From Pelagicoccus sp. SDUM812002 (GTDB taxonomy: Bacteria > Verrucomicrobiota > Verrucomicrobiia > Opitutales > Opitutaceae): a DNA stretch of 64,000 nt. The stretch lies in NCBI RefSeq assembly GCF_031127835.1, contig NZ_JARXHX010000008.1, positions 1 through 64,000 on the forward strand, read 5' to 3'. The position numbers and the translations under genes were made by a program. Under the pieces are notes generated by a model, which saw only the letters and a program-made list of their open reading frames with translations, searched no databases and was not told the DNA's origin. Within the stretch, counting starts at the first letter, position 1; every line of letters starts with the position of its first letter. Shown here piece by piece: positions 27,045 through 35,535 of this stretch.

Positions 27045-27404
27045 CGAATCTGTCTTTAACTCGTGGATACGTTAATCGGCTGGTTTAAAATGCCGATGAA
27101 GGAGGTATCGGTGTTTGTGTAAGGGGCGTAGCAAGAAGGGTGTCTAAGAGAAGTAGGGTGGATTTTGGGAGCATAATGTCGAAAGAAATGTGAGGGCGCA
27201 GAGTCATCCTAATTAGGGTAATTGGGTGGAGAGAAAGGTTAACCTAAGAGAATAACCTTCTCGCCTAAGGACTGTACATCACCCGATTGGGGGAAGTCGC
27301 TTTGGGTTTCTCCTGGGACAGAGCGAGCCAAGCTTTGCTTGGCTCGCCCTTAAAGTCGAAGGCGAGGATGGAACGCTGATTCCAACGCTCGGAGGTTGAA
27401 GCTT
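27045..27404. other. Intergenic region with inverted repeats
   Basis: 360 nt between the FG-GAP lipoprotein start and the SRPBCC remnant. It should hold the promoter of the lipoprotein-TPR operon. An inverted repeat at 27235-27259 (AAGGTTA, 11 nt, TAACCTT; flanks nearly extend it with GAGAA/TTCTC) could be an operator. The central GGTTAACC is itself palindromic. A long perfect hairpin lies at 27323-27347 and is listed separately. No gene is seen. Confidence 0.4.
27323..27347. repeat. Perfect 11-bp hairpin
   Basis: GCGAGCCAAGC and GCTTGGCTCGC flank a TTT loop. No U-tract follows on either strand (CCTTAAA on plus), so it is not a canonical terminator. It lies between the SRPBCC remnant stop and the upstream region of the lipoprotein gene and may stop or stabilise transcripts. 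Confidence 0.6.
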
Positions 27405-27868
27405 TCAGGCGAGGGAGTTGCCAATGCTGTTCAAGCATGCATTCCAGCCGTGCTCGTGGGCAGCTACCTTGTCGGTTGGCAAGTCGTGCGTGAGTTTAAG
27501 CCGGGTTTTATCGCCAGCCGTATCGAGCTCGATGGTGACGGTGCTGTAGCTAACGAAGCCGTCGTCGATCCAAGTGAAGGCGAGGAGACAAGGGCGAGCG
27601 ATTTCCAGGTACTCGCCGTAGTGCACGGGAGCCTCGGCGCAAGAATCTTCGCTTTCGGGTGAGTCGACTTTCGGGTGGATCATTTCTACTCGGTAACGAC
27701 CTCCGACCTTGAAATCCTGTTCGTTGATGGCAGAGCCACCGGGAACCCCGAAAAACCATTGGCTCATTTTTCGGGATTTGTGAAGGCGTCGAAAACTTCC
27801 TCGATTGTAGATTGGACGGCACGCTCAATCTTGAGTTGGGCGCGATCGCTTACGGATATGTCATTCAT
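27405..27868 (-). pseudogene. SRPBCC/AHSA1-family protein, frameshifted
   Basis: The first 34 codons, from ATG 27868, encode a typical AHSA1 start (ERAVQSTIEEVFDAFTNPEK) and then meet TGA. The rest of the domain (SQWFFG...GRYRVEMIHP...FTWIDDGFV...LTHDLP, about 120 residues) is in the next frame and begins at an overlapping ATG at 27767. One extra A in the run at about 27768-27772 would join the halves as EKMSQWFFG. AHSA1-like proteins of this type are commonly encoded after an ArsR regulator, exactly as here. Because the neighbour is also disrupted, I favour true decay, though a homopolymer sequencing error or translational restart remains possible. Confidence 0.8.
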
Positions 27869-27888
27869 GGTTTGTTGGATTCGTAGGG

Positions 27889-28185
27889 TTAGAATTTTTT
27901 CGTTTTGCTAACAAAAGTATCGAGCTTGTCCAAGCGTTGGCTCCAGAAGGCAGCGAGCTGGTCGATGGCCTGCTTGGCGTCCTGCAGGGGTGTGGTATTC
28001 AACTTGAAGCGATGCTTCTTTCCGTCCTTAAGGCGATAGATGAGCGACGCGTTTTCGAGGTACCTTGAGGTGCTTCGATATGGCGGCGGGCGAAAGGTCG
28101 AAAGGAGCTCGTAGTTCGGCCACGGTGCGGTCCTCTTGTTTAGTCCGAGTCTGATGCTTCTAAACCTATCTGAATCTAGTTCTGG
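27889..28185 (-). pseudogene. ArsR-family HTH regulator, frameshifted remnant
   Basis: Reading the minus strand in pieces gives an ArsR winged helix: SDRFRSIRLG, then in another frame TKQEDRTVAELRAPFD and LSPAAISKHLKV, then in a third frame LENASLIYRLKDGKK and a tail to TAA at 27889. One extra C near 28061 breaks HLKV|LENAS, and a second shift lies near 28145. The 5' end runs into the stop of the UnbV gene (28176-28178), and no start codon is seen, so it is also truncated. It lies 20 nt upstream of the SRPBCC remnant, the standard order for such pairs. At least two frame breaks make a functional product unlikely. Confidence 0.8.
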
Positions 28186-31100
28186 GAGCTAGACGTGCGG
28201 AGCGTTACGTTCGGGGTGCTTTCGAAGGGATGGGACGTTTTATTGCCTTTGGGCCAAGCGACGATGATTTCGGTGGGCTTATTGCTTTCCTTGTATCCGA
28301 AAAATAACTTCGGTTCAGATTGCGAGAGATAGCCTGTGGTGCTGGTCAGTTCGGCGGTTGTTTTCGTGCCGTCCTTTCGTATGATCGTCACTTTTGAACC
28401 GTAGCCGTGCGGGTTCGACTGGGTGTACTCCAGCTCAACGCCAAAGGAACGATGCCCTTCAACGCCGAAATTTTGGAATGCGAGTAGCCTGTCGGAATTT
28501 TGGGCAACTACGAGATCGGGCCAGCCGTCGTTTCCGAGGTCGAGGGTGATAGTCGATTTAGCGTCGCCGGGAACTACGAGACCGCTCTGAGCAGAGGGAA
28601 CAGGCTGGAACGTGCCATCGCCGTTTCCGAGGACAAGCAGGCTGAGCCCACCGCTGAAGCGGCCGGTAGTGGGCTCGGGGGCGTGGGAGTTTTGGGCTAA
28701 GAAAATGTCTGTGAATCCGTCGCCGTCGAAGTCTTGTGCGGCAATCCCGAATACAGGTGCGGTTTGGGCCAGGCGAGGAAGTTCGGAAAACGAGAAGGTC
28801 CCATTTCCGTTGTTGATGAAAACTCCGCTCGCGAGCGTGTTTGCTTCGAGCTTCGTGGCCGTGTCGAGTTTGGTTGTGTCTATGATTTCGGGGAGCGTTG
28901 CGCGGGCGAAGTCGGCAAAGGTGGGAAATTTGTCTGCGATCGAAGGGATTTCGAAACGGAGTTTGCTGTAAGCACGGATTGGGTACAAATTTTCGTCTTC
29001 GAATTGAGCTTCTACTATTTGCTTTTGGCCCGAGTCGTCGAAGTCGCCGTAGTAAAGTACGGTAGGGAATTCGGAACTGGCTTTGTATTTGGTATTAAGG
29101 CCGGTGTTGCCTGCGACGTAGTCAATCAGGCCGTCGCCGTTGAAGTCGGCCGGTGCGATTGAGTTCCACCAGCCGAGGTAGGAAGCCAGCCCTGATTTGG
29201 AGGTCGCGTCTGTGAGCTTGCCGTCGCTGTTTTCGAAAAGGGTCACGGGTCCCCAGTCGAGCGCGAGCAGGAGGTCGGGAATTCCGTCGCCCGTGGCGTC
29301 GCTCCAGATGGCGGAGGTTACCATGCCGATTTTTCGCAAGTCGGGAGCGACTTCCTCCGTGACGTCGATGTAGGTTCCATCGCGGTTTTCTAAAAGATAA
29401 CTGTCTGGCGTTTCTGGATACGATCCTGGGGTATGCCTGCCGCCTAGGAAGATGTCGAGGTCTCCATCTGAGTCGAAATCACCGGCGGTGATTACGGAGG
29501 TGGAGGGAACTGGCGAATCGCTTGGAACTCGTGGTAGAAGAGTGTTGGGGGTGAGCAGCGAACCGTTGAGGGAAAGAAGCGCGAGAGTATCGGACTTGGG
29601 AGACGAATTATCGAGTTTTGATGGTTGGGGACTGCTGACTCCGTTTTTCGCGAACGATTGCAATGCTTGATCGGCGGACCCGCAAACGAAGAGGGTTTCC
29701 GAGTTGGAGTCGTAGGCGAGGGCTGGGCCTTGTTTCGAGAGGCGACGGGGCAGGAGTAGTTGCTCGGCGAACTCGTTGTAGCGGTCTTCCTGGTGTCGGT
29801 ATTGCCAGCCGAGGTCGGAGCTGACTTCCGTGAATTGGGTCTCAGCTTTTTCGTTGGAGGTTTTGGGTCGAGGGCTTGAGTCGAGAGACTCAGGCTCAGA
29901 GATTGTGTAGATATTGCCTGCTTGGGGCTGCTGGAGTGTGGAAACCTGTCCTGAAGGCCAATGGATTGTTAGCTTGCTGTTTGTAGTGTCAGAGGTGCCC
30001 GGGGCGAAGTGTAGAAGCGGTTCGTCGTTGGAAAGAACTCCGCGAGCGAGGGTGAGCTGACGGGTTTGGGTGCCGGTCGGGCTTTCGTAGTGAGCGGAGG
30101 AACCGATGCCGTAGGAATTGCTGGATACGCCTTGTAAGCGAACGAGGAAGCCTGCGTTCTGGGTGTTGTTGCGATAGACGAGAAGGTTTTCGTCGAGGTT
30201 GTTGACGACGATGTCGAGGTCGCCATCGCGATCGAGATCGGAGTAGGAGGCTCCGAAGGAAACGCCAAGATAGTCCAGTCCCCAATCCTCGGATACGTTC
30301 GAAAAGCGGAGGTCGCGATTGTTTCTGTAGGCTAGGTTCCGCTCGTTGAGAAGAGGCGCGTTTCGGTAGACGCGAATGCGGGCGGCGAGGGAGGAGGCGA
30401 CGTTTTGCTTCTCGAGCAAGTCTGCGTCCATGAAGTTGCGGATGTTCCCGTTCGTAATGAAGAGGTCGGTCCATCCGTCGTTGTCGAGGTCGGCAAACTT
30501 CACGGCCCAGGTCCAGTCGGAGGCGTCGAGGCCTGCGAGGTAGGCGACCTCGTTGAAGCGGTCGGTTCCGTTGTTCAGGTAAAGCGCGTTGCGCATGTAC
30601 ATGGGGAAAAGAGAATCGAGTCGCTCGTTTTCCCAGGTACCTCGACTGAGTTCGGCGATCCCTCGCATGCTTTTCTGATGGGAGGTCGCTGCCATGTCGC
30701 TCACGAAGAAATCCATCAAGCCGTCGTTGTTCACGTCTCCTAAGTCAGCTCCCATGGAGAAATAAGGCGTGTGGGGAAAGGTTTGCGGGAGGACGTCGGT
30801 ATACGTCCCGTCACCATTGTTTCGATACAGTCGGTCTGGCTTTTCGAAGTCGTTGGCCACGTAGATGTCAGGCCAGCCGTCCTGGTCGTAGTCCCACCAG
30901 GTGGCGGAATGGCCCTGGGAAACGCCCTCGATACCGGATCTTTCAGTAACGTCGCGGAAGAATCCGTTGTCGTTTTCGAAGAAGTAGTCGGGGCGACCCT
31001 GGTAGTTTTGGGCGTAGTCTAGGATATTGGTGACGAGATAGAGGTCGAGGTCGCCGTCGAGGTCCGCGTCGGAAAATGCGGCCATGACGGAGGCGTCCAC

Positions 31101-31634
31101 GATATCGAGGCCAAAGGCCTGAGCCTGTTCGGAGAAGGTTCCGTCCCTCTGGTTTATGTAGAGTTGGTTGGGCGCGTCGAATTGGCAGAGGTAGAGGTCG
31201 AGCCAGCCGTCGTTGTCGATATCCACGAAGGTGGCTCCGGTTGCCCAAGCATCAGGGAGTCCGGCCACGCCTGCCATTTCGGTGACGTCTTCGAATGACA
31301 GGTCACCCGTTTGACGGTAGAGTTTGTTTGGGCCGGTTTTGGATACGGCGTAAATATCGGGTTGGCCATCTTGGTCGAAGTCGCCGGTGGCGATGCCAGC
31401 TCCGATGGAGCCGAGGGTAAATTCCCGGTAACGGCGTCCCCACATATCGGGATCGTCGTAGGTGTTTTTGAAGTGGATACCGGTTCGTTCGGGGTCGAGG
31501 CGGGTAAATCGAGGGAGAGGGGCGGTCGAATTATCGGCAGGGCTCGGGGCTCGCAAGGGGCTGGATTGAGGCCTGGCTATAGGGGCGGCCAGCAGTAGCC
31601 AAAGCGCGACGAGCGTTCGAATGCAGGTATACAT
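28176..31634 (-). CDS. Large secreted VCBS/FG-GAP protein with ASPIC/UnbV domains (CRTAC1-like), copy A
   Basis: A 1152-residue exported protein. A signal peptide (ALWLLLAAPIARPQ) is followed by an N-terminal beta-propeller of FG-GAP/VCBS repeats (DFDQDGQPDIYA, DIDNDGWLDLYL, DADLDGDLDLYL, DYDQDGWPDIYV and others), an ASPIC/UnbV-type domain at about 490-560 (YGIGSSAHYESPTG, WPSGQVSTL), a second propeller (about 680-1050) and a second C-terminal UnbV-like segment (YGSKVTIIRKDG, VAWPKGNK). It is a full-length homologue of the protein at 36841-40128. It is divergent from a vanadium haloperoxidase-like gene, so the two may share a promoter region. Its 3' end abuts the ArsR remnant. A structural or adhesive, calcium-binding role outside the cell is likely. 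Confidence 0.87.
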   Translation of the reverse strand: MYTCIRTLVALWLLLAAPIARPQSSPLRAPSPADNSTAPLPRFTRLDPERTGIHFKNTYDDPDMWGRRYREFTLGSIGAGIATGDFDQDGQPDIYAVSKTGPNKLYRQTGDLSFEDVTEMAGVAGLPDAWATGATFVDIDNDGWLDLYLCQFDAPNQLYINQRDGTFSEQAQAFGLDIVDASVMAAFSDADLDGDLDLYLVTNILDYAQNYQGRPDYFFENDNGFFRDVTERSGIEGVSQGHSATWWDYDQDGWPDIYVANDFEKPDRLYRNNGDGTYTDVLPQTFPHTPYFSMGADLGDVNNDGLMDFFVSDMAATSHQKSMRGIAELSRGTWENERLDSLFPMYMRNALYLNNGTDRFNEVAYLAGLDASDWTWAVKFADLDNDGWTDLFITNGNIRNFMDADLLEKQNVASSLAARIRVYRNAPLLNERNLAYRNNRDLRFSNVSEDWGLDYLGVSFGASYSDLDRDGDLDIVVNNLDENLLVYRNNTQNAGFLVRLQGVSSNSYGIGSSAHYESPTGTQTRQLTLARGVLSNDEPLLHFAPGTSDTTNSKLTIHWPSGQVSTLQQPQAGNIYTISEPESLDSSPRPKTSNEKAETQFTEVSSDLGWQYRHQEDRYNEFAEQLLLPRRLSKQGPALAYDSNSETLFVCGSADQALQSFAKNGVSSPQPSKLDNSSPKSDTLALLSLNGSLLTPNTLLPRVPSDSPVPSTSVITAGDFDSDGDLDIFLGGRHTPGSYPETPDSYLLENRDGTYIDVTEEVAPDLRKIGMVTSAIWSDATGDGIPDLLLALDWGPVTLFENSDGKLTDATSKSGLASYLGWWNSIAPADFNGDGLIDYVAGNTGLNTKYKASSEFPTVLYYGDFDDSGQKQIVEAQFEDENLYPIRAYSKLRFEIPSIADKFPTFADFARATLPEIIDTTKLDTATKLEANTLASGVFINNGNGTFSFSELPRLAQTAPVFGIAAQDFDGDGFTDIFLAQNSHAPEPTTGRFSGGLSLLVLGNGDGTFQPVPSAQSGLVVPGDAKSTITLDLGNDGWPDLVVAQNSDRLLAFQNFGVEGHRSFGVELEYTQSNPHGYGSKVTIIRKDGTKTTAELTSTTGYLSQSEPKLFFGYKESNKPTEIIVAWPKGNKTSHPFESTPNVTLRTSSSQN

Positions 31635-31937
31635 CAGGAGCGAGGGTAGCTGTGATCGGTCGGTAGTCTAGCGCGTATTGGGCGAGGTTCGGAGGGGAGC
31701 AGTTGGGTGAAAAAGGAACGCCTTGGCAAAGTTCGATTTCAAGAAGATTTCCACCTGTTTCCCGACTGGCGGTAAGTCGAGCACTCAGGTCGATAGCAGT
31801 TCGCCCCGCGAATCCTGCAACTCGCCCCACGAGACGGCGCGGTTCATCCCAAAGGAGTTCTCATAGGCGTAATTAGGGGACTTAATGAGAATCGTCCCAA
31901 TCCCACCCCACCGATTTGTCGGTTGCCTCTATTGCCA
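31635..31937. promoter_or_regulatory. Divergent promoter region
   Basis: About 300 nt between the UnbV copy A (minus) and the haloperoxidase operon (plus). Promoters for both must lie here. An AT-rich patch GTAATTAGGGGACTTAATG at about 31868-31887 resembles AATTAGGGTAATT in the other intergenic region at 27210-27222, which could mean a shared regulator; this is weak. No gene is seen. Confidence 0.35.
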
Positions 31938-33224
31938 ATGAAAAACTCAAAGCTTACCTCGCTCGTGCTTGCGGTGTGCCTCACCGCAGCTTCGCATCTA
32001 TTAGCTGGCCCCTCCAGTCACTTGGAGCAGAACTCGGTTCTGTTCTGGAACAAGCAAGCTCTCGACGCGACGCGCCTGGCTAGAAATCCTCCTCCAGCCA
32101 TCGCTTTGTGGTTTGGGTCCTATCACGCCGCGATCGCGGACGCTGTGAATGGAATCGCAGGTGAATGGGAGCCATGGCTCGTCGAAGGCAAGGCCCCTGA
32201 AGGAGCGAACATGGATGCGGCAATCGCCAGCTCCGCCTACACGGTATTAAAGCAGATTTGGGGACAGCAGGCGAATCCGAGAAACTTCGAACTCGCCTAC
32301 GATAAGGCGCTCAATGCCATAGAAGACGGGAAATCAAAAGAGGACGGGATCGCTTGGGGTGTCGAAGTCGCCAACGCAGTTTTGCAGGACCGGGAAGACA
32401 GCGGTTTCAAACGTCCTTCTGGAATCAAGTACAGTCCGAGCGAGCAGCCGGGCAAATGGCGTCCGACCGCTCCCGAATTCCGCTCCGCGGTGACTCCGCA
32501 AATGGCGAGCACTCGCCCCTTCGTAATGACTTCGCCGGAGCAGTTTCGGGCTCCGGAGCCTCCGCCTGTCGGCTCGAAGGAGTACGCCGAGCAATTGGCG
32601 GTGGTCGCCGAGCATGGAGCACGCGACGACCCTAACCGTTCCGAATACGACACTTTGAGTGTGGCCTTTTGGGCGGACGCCTTGGGCTCGAGCGGCCCAT
32701 CGGGGCACTGGAATATGATAGCGACCGAGATCGCCTTGGAAAAAGGACTCAGCACTGTCGAGTGCGCTCGTTTGTTTGCATTGCTGAACTTCGCCGCGTC
32801 CGACGGGTTCATTTCGGCATGGGACAACAAATACTATTACAACGTCGCTCGTCCGGAAACCGATCTGCGGGAGCTGACCAAGGAAAATAATCCGCACGTG
32901 GAGCAGAAGCCCGACTTCATCCCCAACATGCCCTCCTTGCCTTTTCCGTCTTACACCTCCGCTCACATGACTTTTTCCACGGCGGCAGGACGAGTGCTGG
33001 CGAACTATTTTGGCACGGACGAGATTCATTTCTCGATCGGATCCGATGGCCTGCCGGGCGTGGTGCGAAGTTACGATAGCTTTTCCGAAGCGTTCACCGA
33101 AGTGGGCCAAAGCCGCATTTACGGCGGCATTCACACCCCGATGGACATCGACGTCGCTCTCGTCTGCGGAAAGCAGATAGGCGACTGGGTATTCGAAAAT
33201 TCGCTACAGCCGCTACGCCCATAA
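31938..33224 (+). CDS. Vanadium-dependent haloperoxidase-like / PAP2-superfamily enzyme, copy A
   Basis: A 428-residue exported protein. ATG 31938 is chosen over an upstream TTG (31923) because it gives a clean signal peptide (LTSLVLAVCLTAASHLLA). All vanadate-pocket motifs are present: K298-x6-R305-P306 (KYYYNVARP), P-S-Y-T-S-A-H343, and S392-R393-x5-H399 (SRIYGGIH). H399 is the expected vanadate-binding histidine and H343 the acid-base residue. In haloperoxidases these catalyse halide oxidation by hydrogen peroxide; the same fold also gives acid phosphatases, so peroxidase activity is not proven. Homologous to 35536-36807. It heads an operon with DoxX-like and porin genes. Confidence 0.86.
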   Translation: MKNSKLTSLVLAVCLTAASHLLAGPSSHLEQNSVLFWNKQALDATRLARNPPPAIALWFGSYHAAIADAVNGIAGEWEPWLVEGKAPEGANMDAAIASSAYTVLKQIWGQQANPRNFELAYDKALNAIEDGKSKEDGIAWGVEVANAVLQDREDSGFKRPSGIKYSPSEQPGKWRPTAPEFRSAVTPQMASTRPFVMTSPEQFRAPEPPPVGSKEYAEQLAVVAEHGARDDPNRSEYDTLSVAFWADALGSSGPSGHWNMIATEIALEKGLSTVECARLFALLNFAASDGFISAWDNKYYYNVARPETDLRELTKENNPHVEQKPDFIPNMPSLPFPSYTSAHMTFSTAAGRVLANYFGTDEIHFSIGSDGLPGVVRSYDSFSEAFTEVGQSRIYGGIHTPMDIDVALVCGKQIGDWVFENSLQPLRP

Positions 33225-33245
33225 TCTCACTTTACCCAGGCATTT

Positions 33246-34070
33246 GTGAACTCGATTCAAGACTCCAACAACTCAGACAATTACCTCACTAAGGTTCTGC
33301 CTTGGATTTTGCGCATCGGCGTGGCCGGTTGCTTCATCGGGCATGGCGCCTTTGGCATCATCACGAAGTCAGCATGGTTGCCATATTTCGCAGTCGCGGG
33401 AATAGGCGAAGATACAGCCTGGCCGATGATGCCGATCGTCGGCACCATGGACATCGCGATGGGAATCCTCGCTTTACTTTGGCCCTGTAGGGCACTCTTC
33501 ATCTGGGCTGGGCTTTGGGCAACGTGGACTGCTTTGCTTCGACCATTGGCCGGCGAACCGGTTTGGGAGTTTCTCGAACGGGCAGGCAACTACGGTGTGC
33601 CGTTCGCGATCCTGGTAGTCGTCGGAACGAGCGGGGCGCTGTTCGCTCGTCTTCCGTCCGTATGGCCGAACCTTGACGAAGAAAAGCGCGGCCAGCTCAT
33701 GCTTACTCTTCGGGCCACGACGCTAACGTTGCTGCTCGGGCATGCCGGTTTGGGCCTTTTCGCTCAGAAAGCGGGCCTCGCCCAACACTACGCAGCGCTC
33801 GGCTTTGAAAATGCCGAAGGGCTGGTACCATTCGTAGGTGCCATCGAGTTCTTCATGGTCGCGATTGCTTTGGTACTGCCGCGAGCCGGCGTATTTCTAG
33901 GGATTTGTATGTGGAAGATCGCTACAGAATCGCTCTTTGTCGTGTCGGGCGCTCCGGTCTGGGAGGTGATCGAGCGTTTCGGCAGCTACGCCGCCCCGCT
34001 CGCGTTGGCTCTTTTGATCTGGCAGCAGCAATCCAAAACCGAAACTGAACTCGAGCCGGTCACGGCCTAA
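33246..34070 (+). CDS. DoxX-like multi-pass membrane protein
   Basis: A 274-residue inner-membrane protein starting at GTG 33246. At least six to seven hydrophobic helices are visible (for example ILRIGVAGCFIGHGAFGI, MDIAMGILALLW, YGVPFAILVVVGTSGALFA, FFMVAIALVLPRAGVFLGI, AAPLALALLIW), roughly two DoxX-like four-helix halves. Motifs such as FIGHGAFGI and LLGHAGLGLF repeat between the halves. DoxX relatives are linked to quinone or thiosulfate oxidation and redox defence, but this assignment is only at superfamily level. It lies 21 nt after the haloperoxidase and 6 nt before the porin, so it is in the operon. Confidence 0.65.
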   Translation: MNSIQDSNNSDNYLTKVLPWILRIGVAGCFIGHGAFGIITKSAWLPYFAVAGIGEDTAWPMMPIVGTMDIAMGILALLWPCRALFIWAGLWATWTALLRPLAGEPVWEFLERAGNYGVPFAILVVVGTSGALFARLPSVWPNLDEEKRGQLMLTLRATTLTLLLGHAGLGLFAQKAGLAQHYAALGFENAEGLVPFVGAIEFFMVAIALVLPRAGVFLGICMWKIATESLFVVSGAPVWEVIERFGSYAAPLALALLIWQQQSKTETELEPVTA

Positions 34071-34076
34071 CGCCCT

Positions 34077-35510
34077 ATGAAGAACAACCAACTGCTTGGA
34101 CGGTCTCGTTTATTGACCGGTTTACTCGCTGTATCTGCTATTTGCTTACATTTCAGTCTCTTTGGGCAGGTGCCAACGTCGCGGCCAGCGTACAGCTTCC
34201 TTCGCTGGGCTGAAGACTGGTCTGCTCTTGAGAAGGGTATTCCTGGGGACTCCGATTCTTTTGATGCGATCAAGTATGTTCCGCTCGGATCCAGTGGGGA
34301 GTTTTGGGCTAGTTTTGGAGGCGACTTCCGTGTTCGCGGTGAGGACTGGTCAGGTTTCAACTTTGGCAGTCCTGTTGGCGTTTCGCATGACGACTCCTTT
34401 CTTCTGACTCGATTTCGAGCGCATGGAGATTTTCACCTGCCGGACAAGGCACGGATCTTTGCGGAAGTGAAAGGCGCCTACGCTTCCGATCGAAACTTGC
34501 CAGGTGGGGTCCGCTCCATCGACGAAGACGAATTCGAGCTGCAGCAGCTATTCTTCGATTCCGAGGTGGAGTTGAGAGGCGGTGACTCTATGCGATTGAG
34601 AGTTGGCCGACAGCAGTTTGCCTTTGGTTCGCAGCGTCTGGTGAGTTCCTTGCCTTGGGCGAATTCCTTGCGCACCTGGGACGGTGCTCGCTTGACCCAT
34701 AATGTGAATGATTGGAATGTGGATACATTTGGCGCGATGTTCGTTCCGATCGATTCAAGTGGTCTCGGTGAAGGAGACAGCGATCAGCTCCTCTATGGAA
34801 TCTATGCTAAGAGAACAGGCGCTCATGCAGGAGGAGGGATCGAGCTTTACGCTTTGCGAAACGAGTTCGCGGGACGTAGCTTCAATGGCACCTCAGGTGT
34901 GGACCGTCGGTGGACGCTAGGGCTACGCCAATGGGCTCCACTGGGAGAGCGAATGGACTACGAATACGAATTGAGCTATCAGTTGGGCGACATCGGGAAC
35001 TTCGATGTGAATGCCTGGTCGCTCGCCAGCAAGTTCGGTTACAAGCTTAGCGACGACAACTCGCTGAAAGCATGGGCTGGCTTTGATTGGGCGAGTGGCG
35101 ATGACGAATTCGGAGGAGATGTGGGAACCTTTAATCAGCTGTATCCGCTCGGGCATGCCTACTTCGGGATTGCAGACGTAATAGGGCGCCAGAATATTTT
35201 GGATACAAGCTTTGGCCTTGCTTGGAAGCCTCAGTCGAAGTTAACTCTTAATCTAGCGGCTCACAGCTTTTGGTCAGATTCAAGCAACGATGCAATCTAC
35301 AATCCAGGCGGCGGTGTCGTACGGGCTGGAAATGTCTACTCGTCCTCACGTATCGGCTGGGAAGCGGACCTCAGCGGTCGTTGGCAGATAGGTCGACACT
35401 TGGCCGTAGATTTTGGATACGCACACTTCTTCCCAGAATCGGCGATCGAGCAATCGGGGCCATCTGAGGAGATCGATTTCTTCTACCTCGGGTCTGTTTT
35501 TACTTACTAG
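34077..35510 (+). CDS. Outer-membrane porin, alginate-export-like
   Basis: A 477-residue exported protein with a signal peptide (LLAVSAICLHFSLFGQ) and a long run of alternating beta-strands ending in a terminal aromatic residue (FYLGSVFTY), typical of outer-membrane barrels of about 16-18 strands. The region RFRAHGDFHLPDKARIF, the loop after it and LRVGRQQFAFGSQRLV are characteristic of the alginate export porin family. No alginate genes are nearby. In this operon it more likely allows passage of substrates or products of the periplasmic haloperoxidase-like enzymes; this is inference. Confidence 0.78.
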   Translation: MKNNQLLGRSRLLTGLLAVSAICLHFSLFGQVPTSRPAYSFLRWAEDWSALEKGIPGDSDSFDAIKYVPLGSSGEFWASFGGDFRVRGEDWSGFNFGSPVGVSHDDSFLLTRFRAHGDFHLPDKARIFAEVKGAYASDRNLPGGVRSIDEDEFELQQLFFDSEVELRGGDSMRLRVGRQQFAFGSQRLVSSLPWANSLRTWDGARLTHNVNDWNVDTFGAMFVPIDSSGLGEGDSDQLLYGIYAKRTGAHAGGGIELYALRNEFAGRSFNGTSGVDRRWTLGLRQWAPLGERMDYEYELSYQLGDIGNFDVNAWSLASKFGYKLSDDNSLKAWAGFDWASGDDEFGGDVGTFNQLYPLGHAYFGIADVIGRQNILDTSFGLAWKPQSKLTLNLAAHSFWSDSSNDAIYNPGGGVVRAGNVYSSSRIGWEADLSGRWQIGRHLAVDFGYAHFFPESAIEQSGPSEEIDFFYLGSVFTY

Positions 35511-35535
35511 CATCTTTCCCTTACTGACACTCCTT

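Noticed and set aside
32334-33134. A 266-codon minus-strand frame inside haloperoxidase copy A
   Set aside because: The plus-strand frame carries a signal peptide and all vanadate-pocket motifs; the minus frame is a shadow.
35413-35535. Longer N-terminus for haloperoxidase copy B
   Set aside because: It would overlap the porin gene by about 100 nt and place a polar stretch before a good signal peptide that begins at 35536.
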